NCBI GenBank assembly: GCA_018061205.1
Contig: JAGOUP010000012.1
Location: forward strand, 1 to 11,245
Length of the DNA stretch: 11,245 nt
From: Candidatus Levyibacteriota bacterium
GTDB lineage: Bacteria; Patescibacteriota; Microgenomatia; Levybacterales; UBA12049
Reading direction: 5' to 3'
Below, in pieces: positions 4,770 through 11,245 of this stretch. Below the pieces are notes generated by a model, which saw only the letters and a list, made by a program, of their open reading frames with translations, was not told the DNA's origin and made no database searches. Position 1 is the first letter of the stretch. Each line of letters opens with the position of its first letter. The translations under genes were made by a program, and so were the position numbers.

Positions 4770-7535
4770 ATGAACAAAGCGATTGAAAATATCACAAGAT
4801 TTGTTCGCGCCGCGAACTATTTGACCGTGACACAAATTTATCTACAGGATAATTTTTTATTGGAAAAGCCCTTGGCAGCAAAAGATATCAAACAGCGTTT
4901 GTTTGGGCATTGGGGAACATGTCCGGGAATCAATTTTGTGTATGCGCATCTGAATTATTTGGTTAAACAGCATAACCAATCAACAATTTTCCTCTTAGGG
5001 CCCGGACATGGGTTTCCTGCTTTGCAAGCAAATTTATTCTTAGAAGGAACACTGCAAAAATATTATCCAAAAGCCACACTGGATGAAAAAGGGATTGCGT
5101 ACGTATCCAAGATGTTTAGTTGGCCATATGGGGTTTCCAGTCATAGTAATCCTGAAGCACCCGGTCTTATTTTAGAGGGAGGAGAATTGGGGTATTCTCT
5201 TTCAACTGCGTTTGGTGCAGTGCTCGACAATCCAGATTTATTGGCTGTTTGTATGATTGGAGATGGAGAAGCAGAAACTGGTTCTATTGCTACTGCATGG
5301 CATTTAAACAAGCTCATTGATCCTGCAATCAATGGTGCAGTCTTGCCTATTCTTCATGTAAATGGCTATAAAATTTCAGGTCCTACTATTTTTGGCCGGA
5401 TGTCTGATGAAGAACTGACAGCGCTTTTTACGGGATATGGGTATGAGCCTTTTTTTGTTAAAGGAGATGATGACGTGTATGTCTCTATGATGGATACGTT
5501 AGAAACATGTTATCAACGAATTAAAGCTATTCAAAAAAATGCCAGAGAAAAAGGAATGAGAGAAAAACCTCGTTTTCCGATGATTATTTTACAAACAGCA
5601 AAGGGATGGACAGGTGTTAAGGAACTAAACAATAAAAAAATAGAAGGAAATATTTTAGCCCATCAAGTAGTTGCACCAAATGCTCGAAAAGATGAAGCAG
5701 AATTAGAAGCTATTGCACAATGGTTGCAATCGTATAAATTCGAAGAGCTTTTTGATAAAAAAACAGGATTTCTTAAAGAAATATTCACTGTTTTACCTGA
5801 TGAGTCGCTGCGTATTGGTGATAATCCTCATGTATATAGCAAGCGAATGTATAAAAAGTTACAGTTGCCAAAAGTAGAAAGCTTGGCAAAAGCGGTAAAA
5901 GAACCGGGAAAACTAGAATCACAAAGCATGCGTCTGGCAGGAAAATATTTGGCTGAGGTATTTACCCTCAATGAAAAAGAAAAAAATTTCCGATTATTTT
6001 CTCCTGATGAGACCTATTCAAATAGGTTAGATGACGTCTTTCGTGTCACGAATAGAGCATTTGTATGGGGGCATGATGCTGATGATAAGCATATGGCTTA
6101 TGATGGGCGGGTTATGGAAATGCTTTCTGAACACAATTTACAAGGTTTGGCCCAGGGATATATTTTAACTGGTCGACATGGGGTTTTTACCACTTATGAA
6201 GCATTTGCACAAATTTTTAGCAGCATGACACATCAATACGAGAAATTTCTCAAAGTTGCTCGTACAATGCCATGGCGAGGAGATGTGGCGTCTATGAACT
6301 ATTTGTTTTCTTCAGTTCTTTGGAGACAAGAGCACAACGGATTTACCCATCAAAATCCTAGTTTTATCAGTGGCGTTTTGGAAAAGCATGACTGCAATAT
6401 CGCTGTCTATTTTCCTATTGATGCTAACAGTATGTTAGCCGTGCTTTCTACATCCTTAGCATCGGTCAATGGTATCAATACTATCGTTGCTGGAAAAACG
6501 ATTGAACCTCTCTGGATTTCATTGGATAAAGCAAAAGAAACCCTCAAACATGGTGGTATTGCGACATGGGAATTTGCAAGTGACAAAAACCCGGATATTG
6601 TTATTGTCGGTATTGGAGACTATGTTACAAAAGAAGCAATGGCTGCCATTGAGATGGTGAAAATTTCTCTTCCTGAAATAAAGATTCGATTTGTGAATAT
6701 ACAAAAACTCATTGGAAAATGTCAGTGTACAGACACAAAGCATCCACAAATTCCACATGCCATAGAACATTTAACAGAGGATAAACCGGTAATTATCAAT
6801 TTTCATGGATATGCCGAAACAATTGCACCGATGTTTTTTGACGTTGCCAATCCACAACGGTTTTCAATTCATGGATATGAAGAGCAGGGAGGTACCACAA
6901 CACCATTTGATATGCATGTTCGCAACAAGACGAGTCGATACCACATTGCTATTGAAATACTCGAGAAAATGGAGCAAAATGGTGTCATAACTACGGAGAA
7001 GGCTGAGAACTATAGAAAGAAATACCAGGATATATTAGAGAATCATTATACGTATGTCACGACATATGGGGTTGATCCGATTGAATTTGAACAATGGCAT
7101 TGGGATAATAAAAATATGCAAAATGATGACAGTATCCAATTGAATATTCTCCAAAAATCAAAAACAATTGCTATTGTCGGATTATCAACAAATCCTGATC
7201 GGTATAGTTATCAAGTAGCACAATATCTTCAAGAAAAAGGATATCGTATTATCCCCGTGACGCCAACACATACAGAAGTTTTAGGAGAAAAAGCATATAA
7301 AAGTTTACTTGATATTCCAAAAGATATACCTATTGATATAGTTGCGCTCTATAGAAAATCTGAAGAGGTAGTGCCACATATAGAAGAAATCATACAGAGA
7401 GGAAATATCTCCACTATTTGGTTACCTGAAGGTGTACGAAATACAAAAGGAGAAGCATTAGCTAGGGAACAGAACATTCTCACTATCTCGGATTTTTGTA
7501 TCATGAAGCAACATCAAAAGCTATCTCACCAATAA
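4770..7535 (+). CDS. xfp: phosphoketolase with C-terminal CoA-binding domain
   Basis: The first 779 residues are a thiamine-diphosphate phosphoketolase, which splits xylulose 5-phosphate (and often fructose 6-phosphate) with phosphate into acetyl phosphate and an aldose phosphate. Markers are FGHWGTCPG (H47), GPGHG (H80), a serine-histidine pair at 124-125, EGGELGYSL (136-144), the ThDP/Mg motif GDGEAETG (164-171) with VNGYKISGPT, AHQV (H298), TGRHGVFTTYEAF (with E477) and EHNGFTHQNP (H527), matching the family's active-site histidines and glutamate. The family normally ends near 790-825 residues. Here, after a short linker, residues 792-918 form a YccU-like CoA-binding domain (CoA_binding_2): TIAIVGLSTNPDRYSYQV, GYRIIPVTP, DIVALYRKSEEV, IWLPEGV and SDFCIMKQHQKL. 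No stop or frame change separates the parts, so it is a genuine in-frame fusion. The usual His before EGGELGY is Leu (L135), indicating a divergent subfamily. The adjacent acetyl-CoA synthetase suggests a shared C2 role. Confidence 0.93.
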   Translation: MNKAIENITRFVRAANYLTVTQIYLQDNFLLEKPLAAKDIKQRLFGHWGTCPGINFVYAHLNYLVKQHNQSTIFLLGPGHGFPALQANLFLEGTLQKYYPKATLDEKGIAYVSKMFSWPYGVSSHSNPEAPGLILEGGELGYSLSTAFGAVLDNPDLLAVCMIGDGEAETGSIATAWHLNKLIDPAINGAVLPILHVNGYKISGPTIFGRMSDEELTALFTGYGYEPFFVKGDDDVYVSMMDTLETCYQRIKAIQKNAREKGMREKPRFPMIILQTAKGWTGVKELNNKKIEGNILAHQVVAPNARKDEAELEAIAQWLQSYKFEELFDKKTGFLKEIFTVLPDESLRIGDNPHVYSKRMYKKLQLPKVESLAKAVKEPGKLESQSMRLAGKYLAEVFTLNEKEKNFRLFSPDETYSNRLDDVFRVTNRAFVWGHDADDKHMAYDGRVMEMLSEHNLQGLAQGYILTGRHGVFTTYEAFAQIFSSMTHQYEKFLKVARTMPWRGDVASMNYLFSSVLWRQEHNGFTHQNPSFISGVLEKHDCNIAVYFPIDANSMLAVLSTSLASVNGINTIVAGKTIEPLWISLDKAKETLKHGGIATWEFASDKNPDIVIVGIGDYVTKEAMAAIEMVKISLPEIKIRFVNIQKLIGKCQCTDTKHPQIPHAIEHLTEDKPVIINFHGYAETIAPMFFDVANPQRFSIHGYEEQGGTTTPFDMHVRNKTSRYHIAIEILEKMEQNGVITTEKAENYRKKYQDILENHYTYVTTYGVDPIEFEQWHWDNKNMQNDDSIQLNILQKSKTIAIVGLSTNPDRYSYQVAQYLQEKGYRIIPVTPTHTEVLGEKAYKSLLDIPKDIPIDIVALYRKSEEVVPHIEEIIQRGNISTIWLPEGVRNTKGEALAREQNILTISDFCIMKQHQKLSHQ

Positions 7536-7546
7536 TTCAGACAATA

Positions 7547-7575
7547 TTTACATTTTTTAGGTTCACTGGTATAAT
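7547..7575 (+). promoter_or_regulatory. strong extended -10 promoter for murB
   Basis: TTTACA (7547-7552), a 17-base spacer ending in TG plus one base, and a perfect TATAAT (7570-7575) give one of the strongest promoters in the window. The start should lie near 7582, giving a leader of about 26 bases to the murB ATG at 7608. The leader has no Shine-Dalgarno. Confidence 0.8.
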
Positions 7576-7607
7576 AACTACTATAGCCCTATCTTGCCCC
7601 ATATCCC

Positions 7608-8573
7608 ATGAATATTTACGAAAACTTTTCATTAGCTGAGATTCTCTATTATAAAATTGGTGGAAAAGCCAAATATGTTCTCAAAATTCAAAATCCGCAG
7701 GATTTGGCAGAGGCTTTGGCATTTGTTAAAAGAAATCATATTACTCGTATCCTGCCTGTAGGTCTTGGAGCAAATTTGTTGATGAGTGAAGATTTTTTTG
7801 ATGGAGCAATTTTTTGGTTTGCAAGACCGACAGAGCCACTGATGAGTGTTCATGAAGATGGAAGAATCGAAGCATTTGCAGGCTACTTGTTAGATGATGT
7901 TATTCAATTTTCCTTCTCTCATAACTTTATCGGTCTAGAATGGGCTGGAGGATTACCGAGTACTGCTGGAGGAGCAGTGAGAGGAAATGTTGGTGCATTT
8001 GGAAATGAAATAAGAAATATTGTTGAAAAAGTAGAAGTACTTGATATACGAAATGAAGAGATAGTAACAAAAATACTTCTCAATGAAGAATTAGATTTTG
8101 GGTATAGAAGTAGTATTGTTAAAAAGCAACCACATTTAATAATCACAAAAGTGTTTTTCAAGCTGCAAAAAGCAGATGAAAAAAAAGTTATAGAGGCACA
8201 GAATACGTATTTTGATAAAATTGCTTATAGAAAAACACACAATCCTGTGGAATATCCATCATGTGGATCAACGTTTAAAAATATGACTGAAAAAGAAGAT
8301 GTGCAAAAAATTCTTTCAACATGGCCAGATATCACTGACATGAGTCAAACAAAATGGCATGGAAAAATTGCCATGGGATATATCATCAGACGATTAGGGT
8401 TAGCAGGCGCGACCATTGGGCGCGGACAAATTTCTGAAAAACATTCGAATTATTTGATCAATCTCGGTGGTGCACATTTTGATGATATCTATGGATTGTT
8501 AGAAAAAGTAAAAGAGACGTTTCATCAAACATTTGGATTTTACCCAGAACCTGAAGTACAGGTAATAAAGTAA
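7608..8573 (+). CDS. murB: UDP-N-acetylenolpyruvoylglucosamine reductase (MurB)
   Basis: A flavoenzyme of 321 residues that reduces UDP-GlcNAc-enolpyruvate to UDP-MurNAc with NADPH, the second committed step of peptidoglycan precursor synthesis in the cytoplasm. FAD-binding features are LPVGLGANLLMSED (49-62) and GLEWAGGLPSTAGGAVRGN (109-127) followed by GAFGNEI. Catalytic positions are visible: Y166-R167 in GYRSS, the proton-donating Ser in PSCGSTFKN (S221) and the C-terminal Glu in EPEVQVI (E316). The stretch after S221 (about 226-252, rich in Lys, Trp and Asp) is longer than I expect before the 'RRLGLAGATIGRGQIS' segment, so it may hold a small insertion. It has its own strong promoter and is followed by a weak terminator, so it is probably transcribed alone rather than in a mur/dcw cluster. 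Confidence 0.95.
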   Translation: MNIYENFSLAEILYYKIGGKAKYVLKIQNPQDLAEALAFVKRNHITRILPVGLGANLLMSEDFFDGAIFWFARPTEPLMSVHEDGRIEAFAGYLLDDVIQFSFSHNFIGLEWAGGLPSTAGGAVRGNVGAFGNEIRNIVEKVEVLDIRNEEIVTKILLNEELDFGYRSSIVKKQPHLIITKVFFKLQKADEKKVIEAQNTYFDKIAYRKTHNPVEYPSCGSTFKNMTEKEDVQKILSTWPDITDMSQTKWHGKIAMGYIIRRLGLAGATIGRGQISEKHSNYLINLGGAHFDDIYGLLEKVKETFHQTFGFYPEPEVQVIK

Positions 8574-8598
8574 AACACCCCTATCCAAAGGGTTTTTT
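8573..8598 (+). terminator. weak intrinsic terminator after murB
   Basis: CCC or CCCT (8578-8582) can pair with AGGG or GGG (8589-8592). One alternative fold extends the stem with A-T pairs into the flanking A-rich and T-rich stretches around a bulged C. Six T follow (8593-8598). The stem is short, so termination may be partial. It sits between the murB stop and the lysS -10 box. Confidence 0.45.
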
Positions 8599-8600
8599 AA

Positions 8601-8609
8601 TGGTAAAAT
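8601..8609 (+). promoter_or_regulatory. extended -10 promoter giving a leaderless lysS mRNA
   Basis: TGG followed by TAAAAT (8604-8609) is an extended -10 element. No good -35 hexamer lies 16-18 bases upstream, where the murB terminator is. The ATG at 8616 begins 6 bases after the -10 box, at the expected transcription start, so the mRNA is predicted to begin at or next to the start codon. The same arrangement recurs before serS. Confidence 0.6.
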
Positions 8610-8615
8610 ACAAAT

Positions 8616-10535
8616 ATGGAAGATTCAAATTTGAGACAAATACGACTGGAAAAATTAGCGAAGTTAAAAGAAAAAGGGATTGATCCTTATCCTGCAAGCA
8701 CGCATCGTACGCATACTATTACAGAAGCATTAAAAAGTGAAGGTAAAAAAGTAGCAACAGCTGGAAGAATGACCTCTTTTCGCGAACATGGGAATATAGC
8801 ATTTGCAGATATAAAAGATGAAAATGCAAAAATTCAAATATTTTTTCAAAAAAAACTCTTGGGTGATGATGCATTTAAAAATCTAAGACTTTTAGATATA
8901 GGCGATTTTATTCAAGTTGAAGGAGATGTTGTTAGAACGGTAGCCGGTGAAATATCCATTGCTCCTACATCTTATACGCTTTTAACCAAATCATTACTTC
9001 CGCTTCCAAATGATTGGTATGGATTAAAAGATTCAGAATTACGTTTACGCAAACGATACCTTGATTTGCTCATGCATAGTGAGCTTCGAAATATATTTAA
9101 AAAGAAAACACTTTTTTGGCAAGTAATACGCGAGTATTTAATTGAAAAAGGATTTATTGAAGTTGAAACTCCTGTCTTGCAGCAAATTCCAGGAGGTGCC
9201 GATGCCAGACCGTTTATCACCTATCACAATGCACAAGATATGGATTTATATCTGCGTATTTCACTTGAGCTTCCGTTAAAACGATTATTGGTAGGTGGAT
9301 TTGAAAAAGTCTTTGAAATTGGAAGAATTTTTAGAAATGAAGGTATTGATGATGAGCATTTACAGGATTATACACAACTAGAGTTTTATTGGGCATATGC
9401 TGACTATAATGAGCTGATGGGTTTTATTGAAGATATGTATAAAGGGGTTATTATGGCATTATTTGGTAAATTACAGACAGAATGGAAAGGTAATGAGATT
9501 AATTGGGATGGAAAATGGCCACGAATTGAATATACTGATCTCTTAAATAAAGAGTGGGGTGTCAAAACAGAAGATATGACTATAGAAGAGCTATATGAAT
9601 TATCTCGAAAGCTTCATATTTTTGTTGAACCAAACTTAGGAAAAGGTCGAATACTTGATTATCTTTATAAAAAAACAATTCGTCCAAAACTTCTTCAACC
9701 GATGTTTATTATTAATCATCCTGTTGAGGTAGAACCTCTTGCAAAAAGAGTATTAGAAAATGATCAAAATGTGCAACGAATGCAAGTATTAGCAATGGGA
9801 TCTGAGTTAGGAAAAGGATTTTCAGAGCTCAATGATCCATTAGATCAAAGAGAGCGTTTTGAAGAGCAAATGAAATTACGGGAAGCTGGAGATGAAGAAG
9901 CACAGATGATGGATGAAGATTATGTCGAAGCCCTAGAATATGGTATGCCGCCTGCTGCTGGGTTTGGAATTTCAGAAAGATTATTTGCGATGCTTATGGA
10001 TAGACCTGTTCGCGAAATGGTCTTTTTCCCAACAATGAAACCAGAAGCAAATAAAGAAAAAGAGAAAAAAATTTCTCCAAAAAAAACTAATTCAGAACAA
10101 AAAGACAAAATTTCTGATACTCAAGATTTTTCAAAAAGATTTGTTGTTGTTCTAAATAAAGAATTACCATCATGGCAGGCGATGAATGCTTTGGGACATA
10201 TGAGTGCCTTTTTGGGGAACAAGATGGATGAATCATTTGATACAGGAGAAGCTTTTATAGCAAAAGATAGTACATATCCAAGAAATTCACAGTATCCTAT
10301 TATTGTTGCTTCTGCAAAGCCTGGACAATTAGCGAATTTACTCGATAAGGTCAAAACATCAGGTCTGTTATATCACGTTTTTATCCGAGAAATGATTGAG
10401 ACAACAAATGATAAAGAAATAGAAATGATTCTTGCTACAAAAGAGAGTAAAGATATCGAAATATTAGGGATAGGTATTTTTGGTCCAAATGAAGCAGTTG
10501 AAAAGTTGACAAAAAACTACAGTCTTTGGAAATAA
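8616..10535 (+). CDS. lysS: class II lysyl-tRNA synthetase fused to a C-terminal DUF2000 domain
   Basis: 639 residues; ordinary LysRS is about 490-505. It charges tRNA-Lys using ATP. The N-terminus IRLEKLAKLKEKGIDPYP and an OB-fold anticodon-binding domain (about 45-130) are typical. The class II core has motif 1 (GFIEVETPVLQ), ARPFITYHN, LYLRISLELPLKRLLVGG, and motif 2 FEIGRIFRNEGID (233-245) with H248, Y252, E256 and Y258 at ATP- and lysine-contacting positions. FSELND (402-407) and motif 3 around GMPPAAGFGISERLF (R455) follow. Two oddities: the Asn expected two residues before F402 is Lys (K400), and motif 3 reads GISER instead of GIGIDR and appears one residue shorter. A Lys/Glu-rich linker (about 477-503) leads to DUF2000 (505-639): RFVVVLNKELPSWQAMNALG, GHMSAFLG with H528, and a terminal LTKNYSLWK. 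DUF2000 is related in fold to peptidyl-tRNA hydrolase 2. The pyrophosphatase gene lies 12 bases downstream. Confidence 0.92.
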   Translation: MEDSNLRQIRLEKLAKLKEKGIDPYPASTHRTHTITEALKSEGKKVATAGRMTSFREHGNIAFADIKDENAKIQIFFQKKLLGDDAFKNLRLLDIGDFIQVEGDVVRTVAGEISIAPTSYTLLTKSLLPLPNDWYGLKDSELRLRKRYLDLLMHSELRNIFKKKTLFWQVIREYLIEKGFIEVETPVLQQIPGGADARPFITYHNAQDMDLYLRISLELPLKRLLVGGFEKVFEIGRIFRNEGIDDEHLQDYTQLEFYWAYADYNELMGFIEDMYKGVIMALFGKLQTEWKGNEINWDGKWPRIEYTDLLNKEWGVKTEDMTIEELYELSRKLHIFVEPNLGKGRILDYLYKKTIRPKLLQPMFIINHPVEVEPLAKRVLENDQNVQRMQVLAMGSELGKGFSELNDPLDQRERFEEQMKLREAGDEEAQMMDEDYVEALEYGMPPAAGFGISERLFAMLMDRPVREMVFFPTMKPEANKEKEKKISPKKTNSEQKDKISDTQDFSKRFVVVLNKELPSWQAMNALGHMSAFLGNKMDESFDTGEAFIAKDSTYPRNSQYPIIVASAKPGQLANLLDKVKTSGLLYHVFIREMIETTNDKEIEMILATKESKDIEILGIGIFGPNEAVEKLTKNYSLWK

Positions 10536-10547
10536 AATCTACAAACT

Positions 10548-11108
10548 ATGACTGACATAACGTTTGTGACAGGAAATAAAGATAAAGTCCGAGAAACAGA
10601 AGAAATACTCAATATCTCTTTAGCAGTTGCAGCTATTGATTTGGATGAGATACAAGAACTTGATTTAGAAAAGGTAGCAAAACACAAACTACAACTTGCA
10701 TACAACGAAGTTAAAAAACCAGTTATCATTGATGATGTCTCAGTAGTTATTCATGTTTGGAATACGTTTCCGGGACCATTGATCAAATGGGTACTGAAAG
10801 CAAGTGATGGAACTCCTGCAATGCTTTTAAAAATGTTAGGGAATGAAACTAAAAGGAATGCTACTGCGACACTAGCTATTGGTTTTTCTGATGGAACTAT
10901 ACAAAAAATCTTTTATGGAAAAATTGAGGGATCGATCGGATATGAAATAACAGGAGACAATGGCTTTGGATGGGACAAAGTTTTTATTCCAAAAGGGGAA
11001 ACCAGAACCCTGGCACAAATGCCACCAAGCGAAAAAAATCAGATATCACATAGAAGAAAAGCACTAGATCAATTAAAAGATTTTATTCTGCAGTACAAAG
11101 CGGTATAA
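10548..11108 (+). CDS. rdgB: ITPA/RdgB-type non-canonical purine NTP pyrophosphatase
   Basis: A 186-residue HAM1-family enzyme that hydrolyses ITP, dITP and XTP to monophosphates and pyrophosphate, keeping deaminated purines out of DNA and RNA. The N-terminal substrate loop FVTGNKDKVRETEEIL (6-21), the acidic IIDDVSVVI (60-68), FPGPLIKWVLKA (74-85), GDNGFGWDKVFIP (136-148) and the C-terminal SEKNQISHRRKAL (161-173) are all in order. The combinations PGPLIKW, FGWD and QMPPSEKN resemble eukaryal/archaeal ITPA more than typical bacterial RdgB, where FGYDP and AEM are usual. The start lies 12 bases after the lysS stop without a Shine-Dalgarno, so it probably shares the lysS transcript. Its stop codon overlaps the -10 box of serS. 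The family is certain; the exact nucleotide preference is inferred. Confidence 0.92.
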   Translation: MTDITFVTGNKDKVRETEEILNISLAVAAIDLDEIQELDLEKVAKHKLQLAYNEVKKPVIIDDVSVVIHVWNTFPGPLIKWVLKASDGTPAMLLKMLGNETKRNATATLAIGFSDGTIQKIFYGKIEGSIGYEITGDNGFGWDKVFIPKGETRTLAQMPPSEKNQISHRRKALDQLKDFILQYKAV

Positions 11109-11109
11109 T
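11104..11109 (+). promoter_or_regulatory. -10 box giving a leaderless serS mRNA
   Basis: A perfect TATAAT lies 6 bases before the serS ATG at 11116 and contains the TAA stop of the preceding gene (11106-11108). The sequence 17 bases upstream (TTTTAT, 11081-11086) is a poor -35. The predicted transcription start coincides with the A of the ATG. The block GGTA-AATAC-N3-TATG is shared with the lysS start region. Confidence 0.6.
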
Positions 11110-11115
11110 ACGTTT

Positions 11116-11245
11116 ATGATAGATATAAAATTTATTCGAGAAAATCCGAGACTTGTGCAAAAAAAGGCAAAAGAAAAAAATATTGATCTCAATATTGATC
11201 ATATTTTACATCTTGATGGTGCATATCGGGCACTCTCTACTGAAG
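11116..11245 (+). CDS. serS: seryl-tRNA synthetase, N-terminal fragment
   Basis: Only the first 43 codons are present; the gene runs off the window. The start MIDIKFIRENPRLVQKKAKE matches the near-universal N-terminus of bacterial SerRS (MLDIKFIRENPELV...). It is followed by the spacer NIDLNIDHILHLDGAYRAL, which in the family leads into the long coiled-coil arm that grips the variable arm of tRNA-Ser. The catalytic class II core is not visible. It has its own -10 box and no room for a Shine-Dalgarno, since only 7 bases separate it from the preceding stop. Confidence 0.93.
   Translation, partial: MIDIKFIRENPRLVQKKAKEKNIDLNIDHILHLDGAYRALSTE

Noticed and set aside
10506..10538. A possible promoter TTGACA with TAAAAT before the pyrophosphatase gene
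   Set aside because: The spacer is 21 bases, too long for a standard sigma-70 promoter, and the -10 overlaps the lysS stop with no extended element. Cotranscription with lysS is simpler.
1..11245. Recoded TGA, tRNA genes, CRISPR arrays, insertion sequences and attachment sites
   Set aside because: TGA ends the gene at 1356-2366 and does not appear inside frames; no cloverleaf-like, repeat-spacer, transposase or inverted-repeat structure was seen on either strand.

Overview
The window is an AT-rich bacterial segment with ten genes, all on the + strand and tightly packed, with no gene-free stretch above about 130 bases. TGA acts as a normal stop (at the end of the gene at 1356-2366), so the standard code applies. 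Several signs suggest a Candidate Phyla Radiation (Patescibacteria) genome: a nucleotidyltransferase-fold family I associate with that group, a lysyl-tRNA synthetase carrying an extra C-terminal domain, a divergent phosphoketolase, and an archaeal-type enzyme for the end of CoA synthesis. The assignment is inferred from family flavour, not from a marker gene.

Layout. At 1-2366 are the end of an ABC-type solute-binding protein, an uncharacterised nucleotidyltransferase-fold protein, and a bifunctional protein with an archaeal/eukaryal-type phosphopantetheine adenylyltransferase joined to a DUF359 domain (GTP-dependent dephospho-CoA kinase). These genes overlap and probably share a transcript. 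At 2398-4709 a consensus promoter is followed by an intrinsic-terminator-like hairpin in the leader, then greA and, 5 bases later, an AMP-forming acetyl-CoA synthetase. At 4716-7535 a phosphoketolase with its own promoter carries a C-terminal CoA-binding domain. At 7547-8598 are a very strong extended -10 promoter, murB and a weak terminator. At 8601-11108 are lysS, fused to a DUF2000 (PTH2-fold) domain, and an ITPA/RdgB-type pyrophosphatase. serS begins at 11116 and runs off the window.

How the genes fit together. Three of them converge on C2/CoA metabolism: the two last steps of CoA synthesis in one polypeptide, an acetate-activating enzyme that uses CoA, and a phosphoketolase that makes acetyl phosphate and carries a CoA-binding module. 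No phosphotransacetylase or acetate kinase is visible here. The rest is housekeeping: transcript cleavage (GreA), cell wall (MurB), tRNA charging (LysRS, SerRS) and nucleotide-pool cleaning.

Regulation is unusually readable. Several promoters have clean -10 elements. No gene has a recognisable Shine-Dalgarno sequence. The -10 boxes of lysS and serS lie exactly 6 bases before the ATG, which predicts leaderless mRNAs for both synthetases. The most notable points are three domain fusions (CoA enzymes, phosphoketolase-CoA binding, LysRS-DUF2000), the promoter-plus-hairpin leader of greA, and the paired leaderless synthetase promoters.
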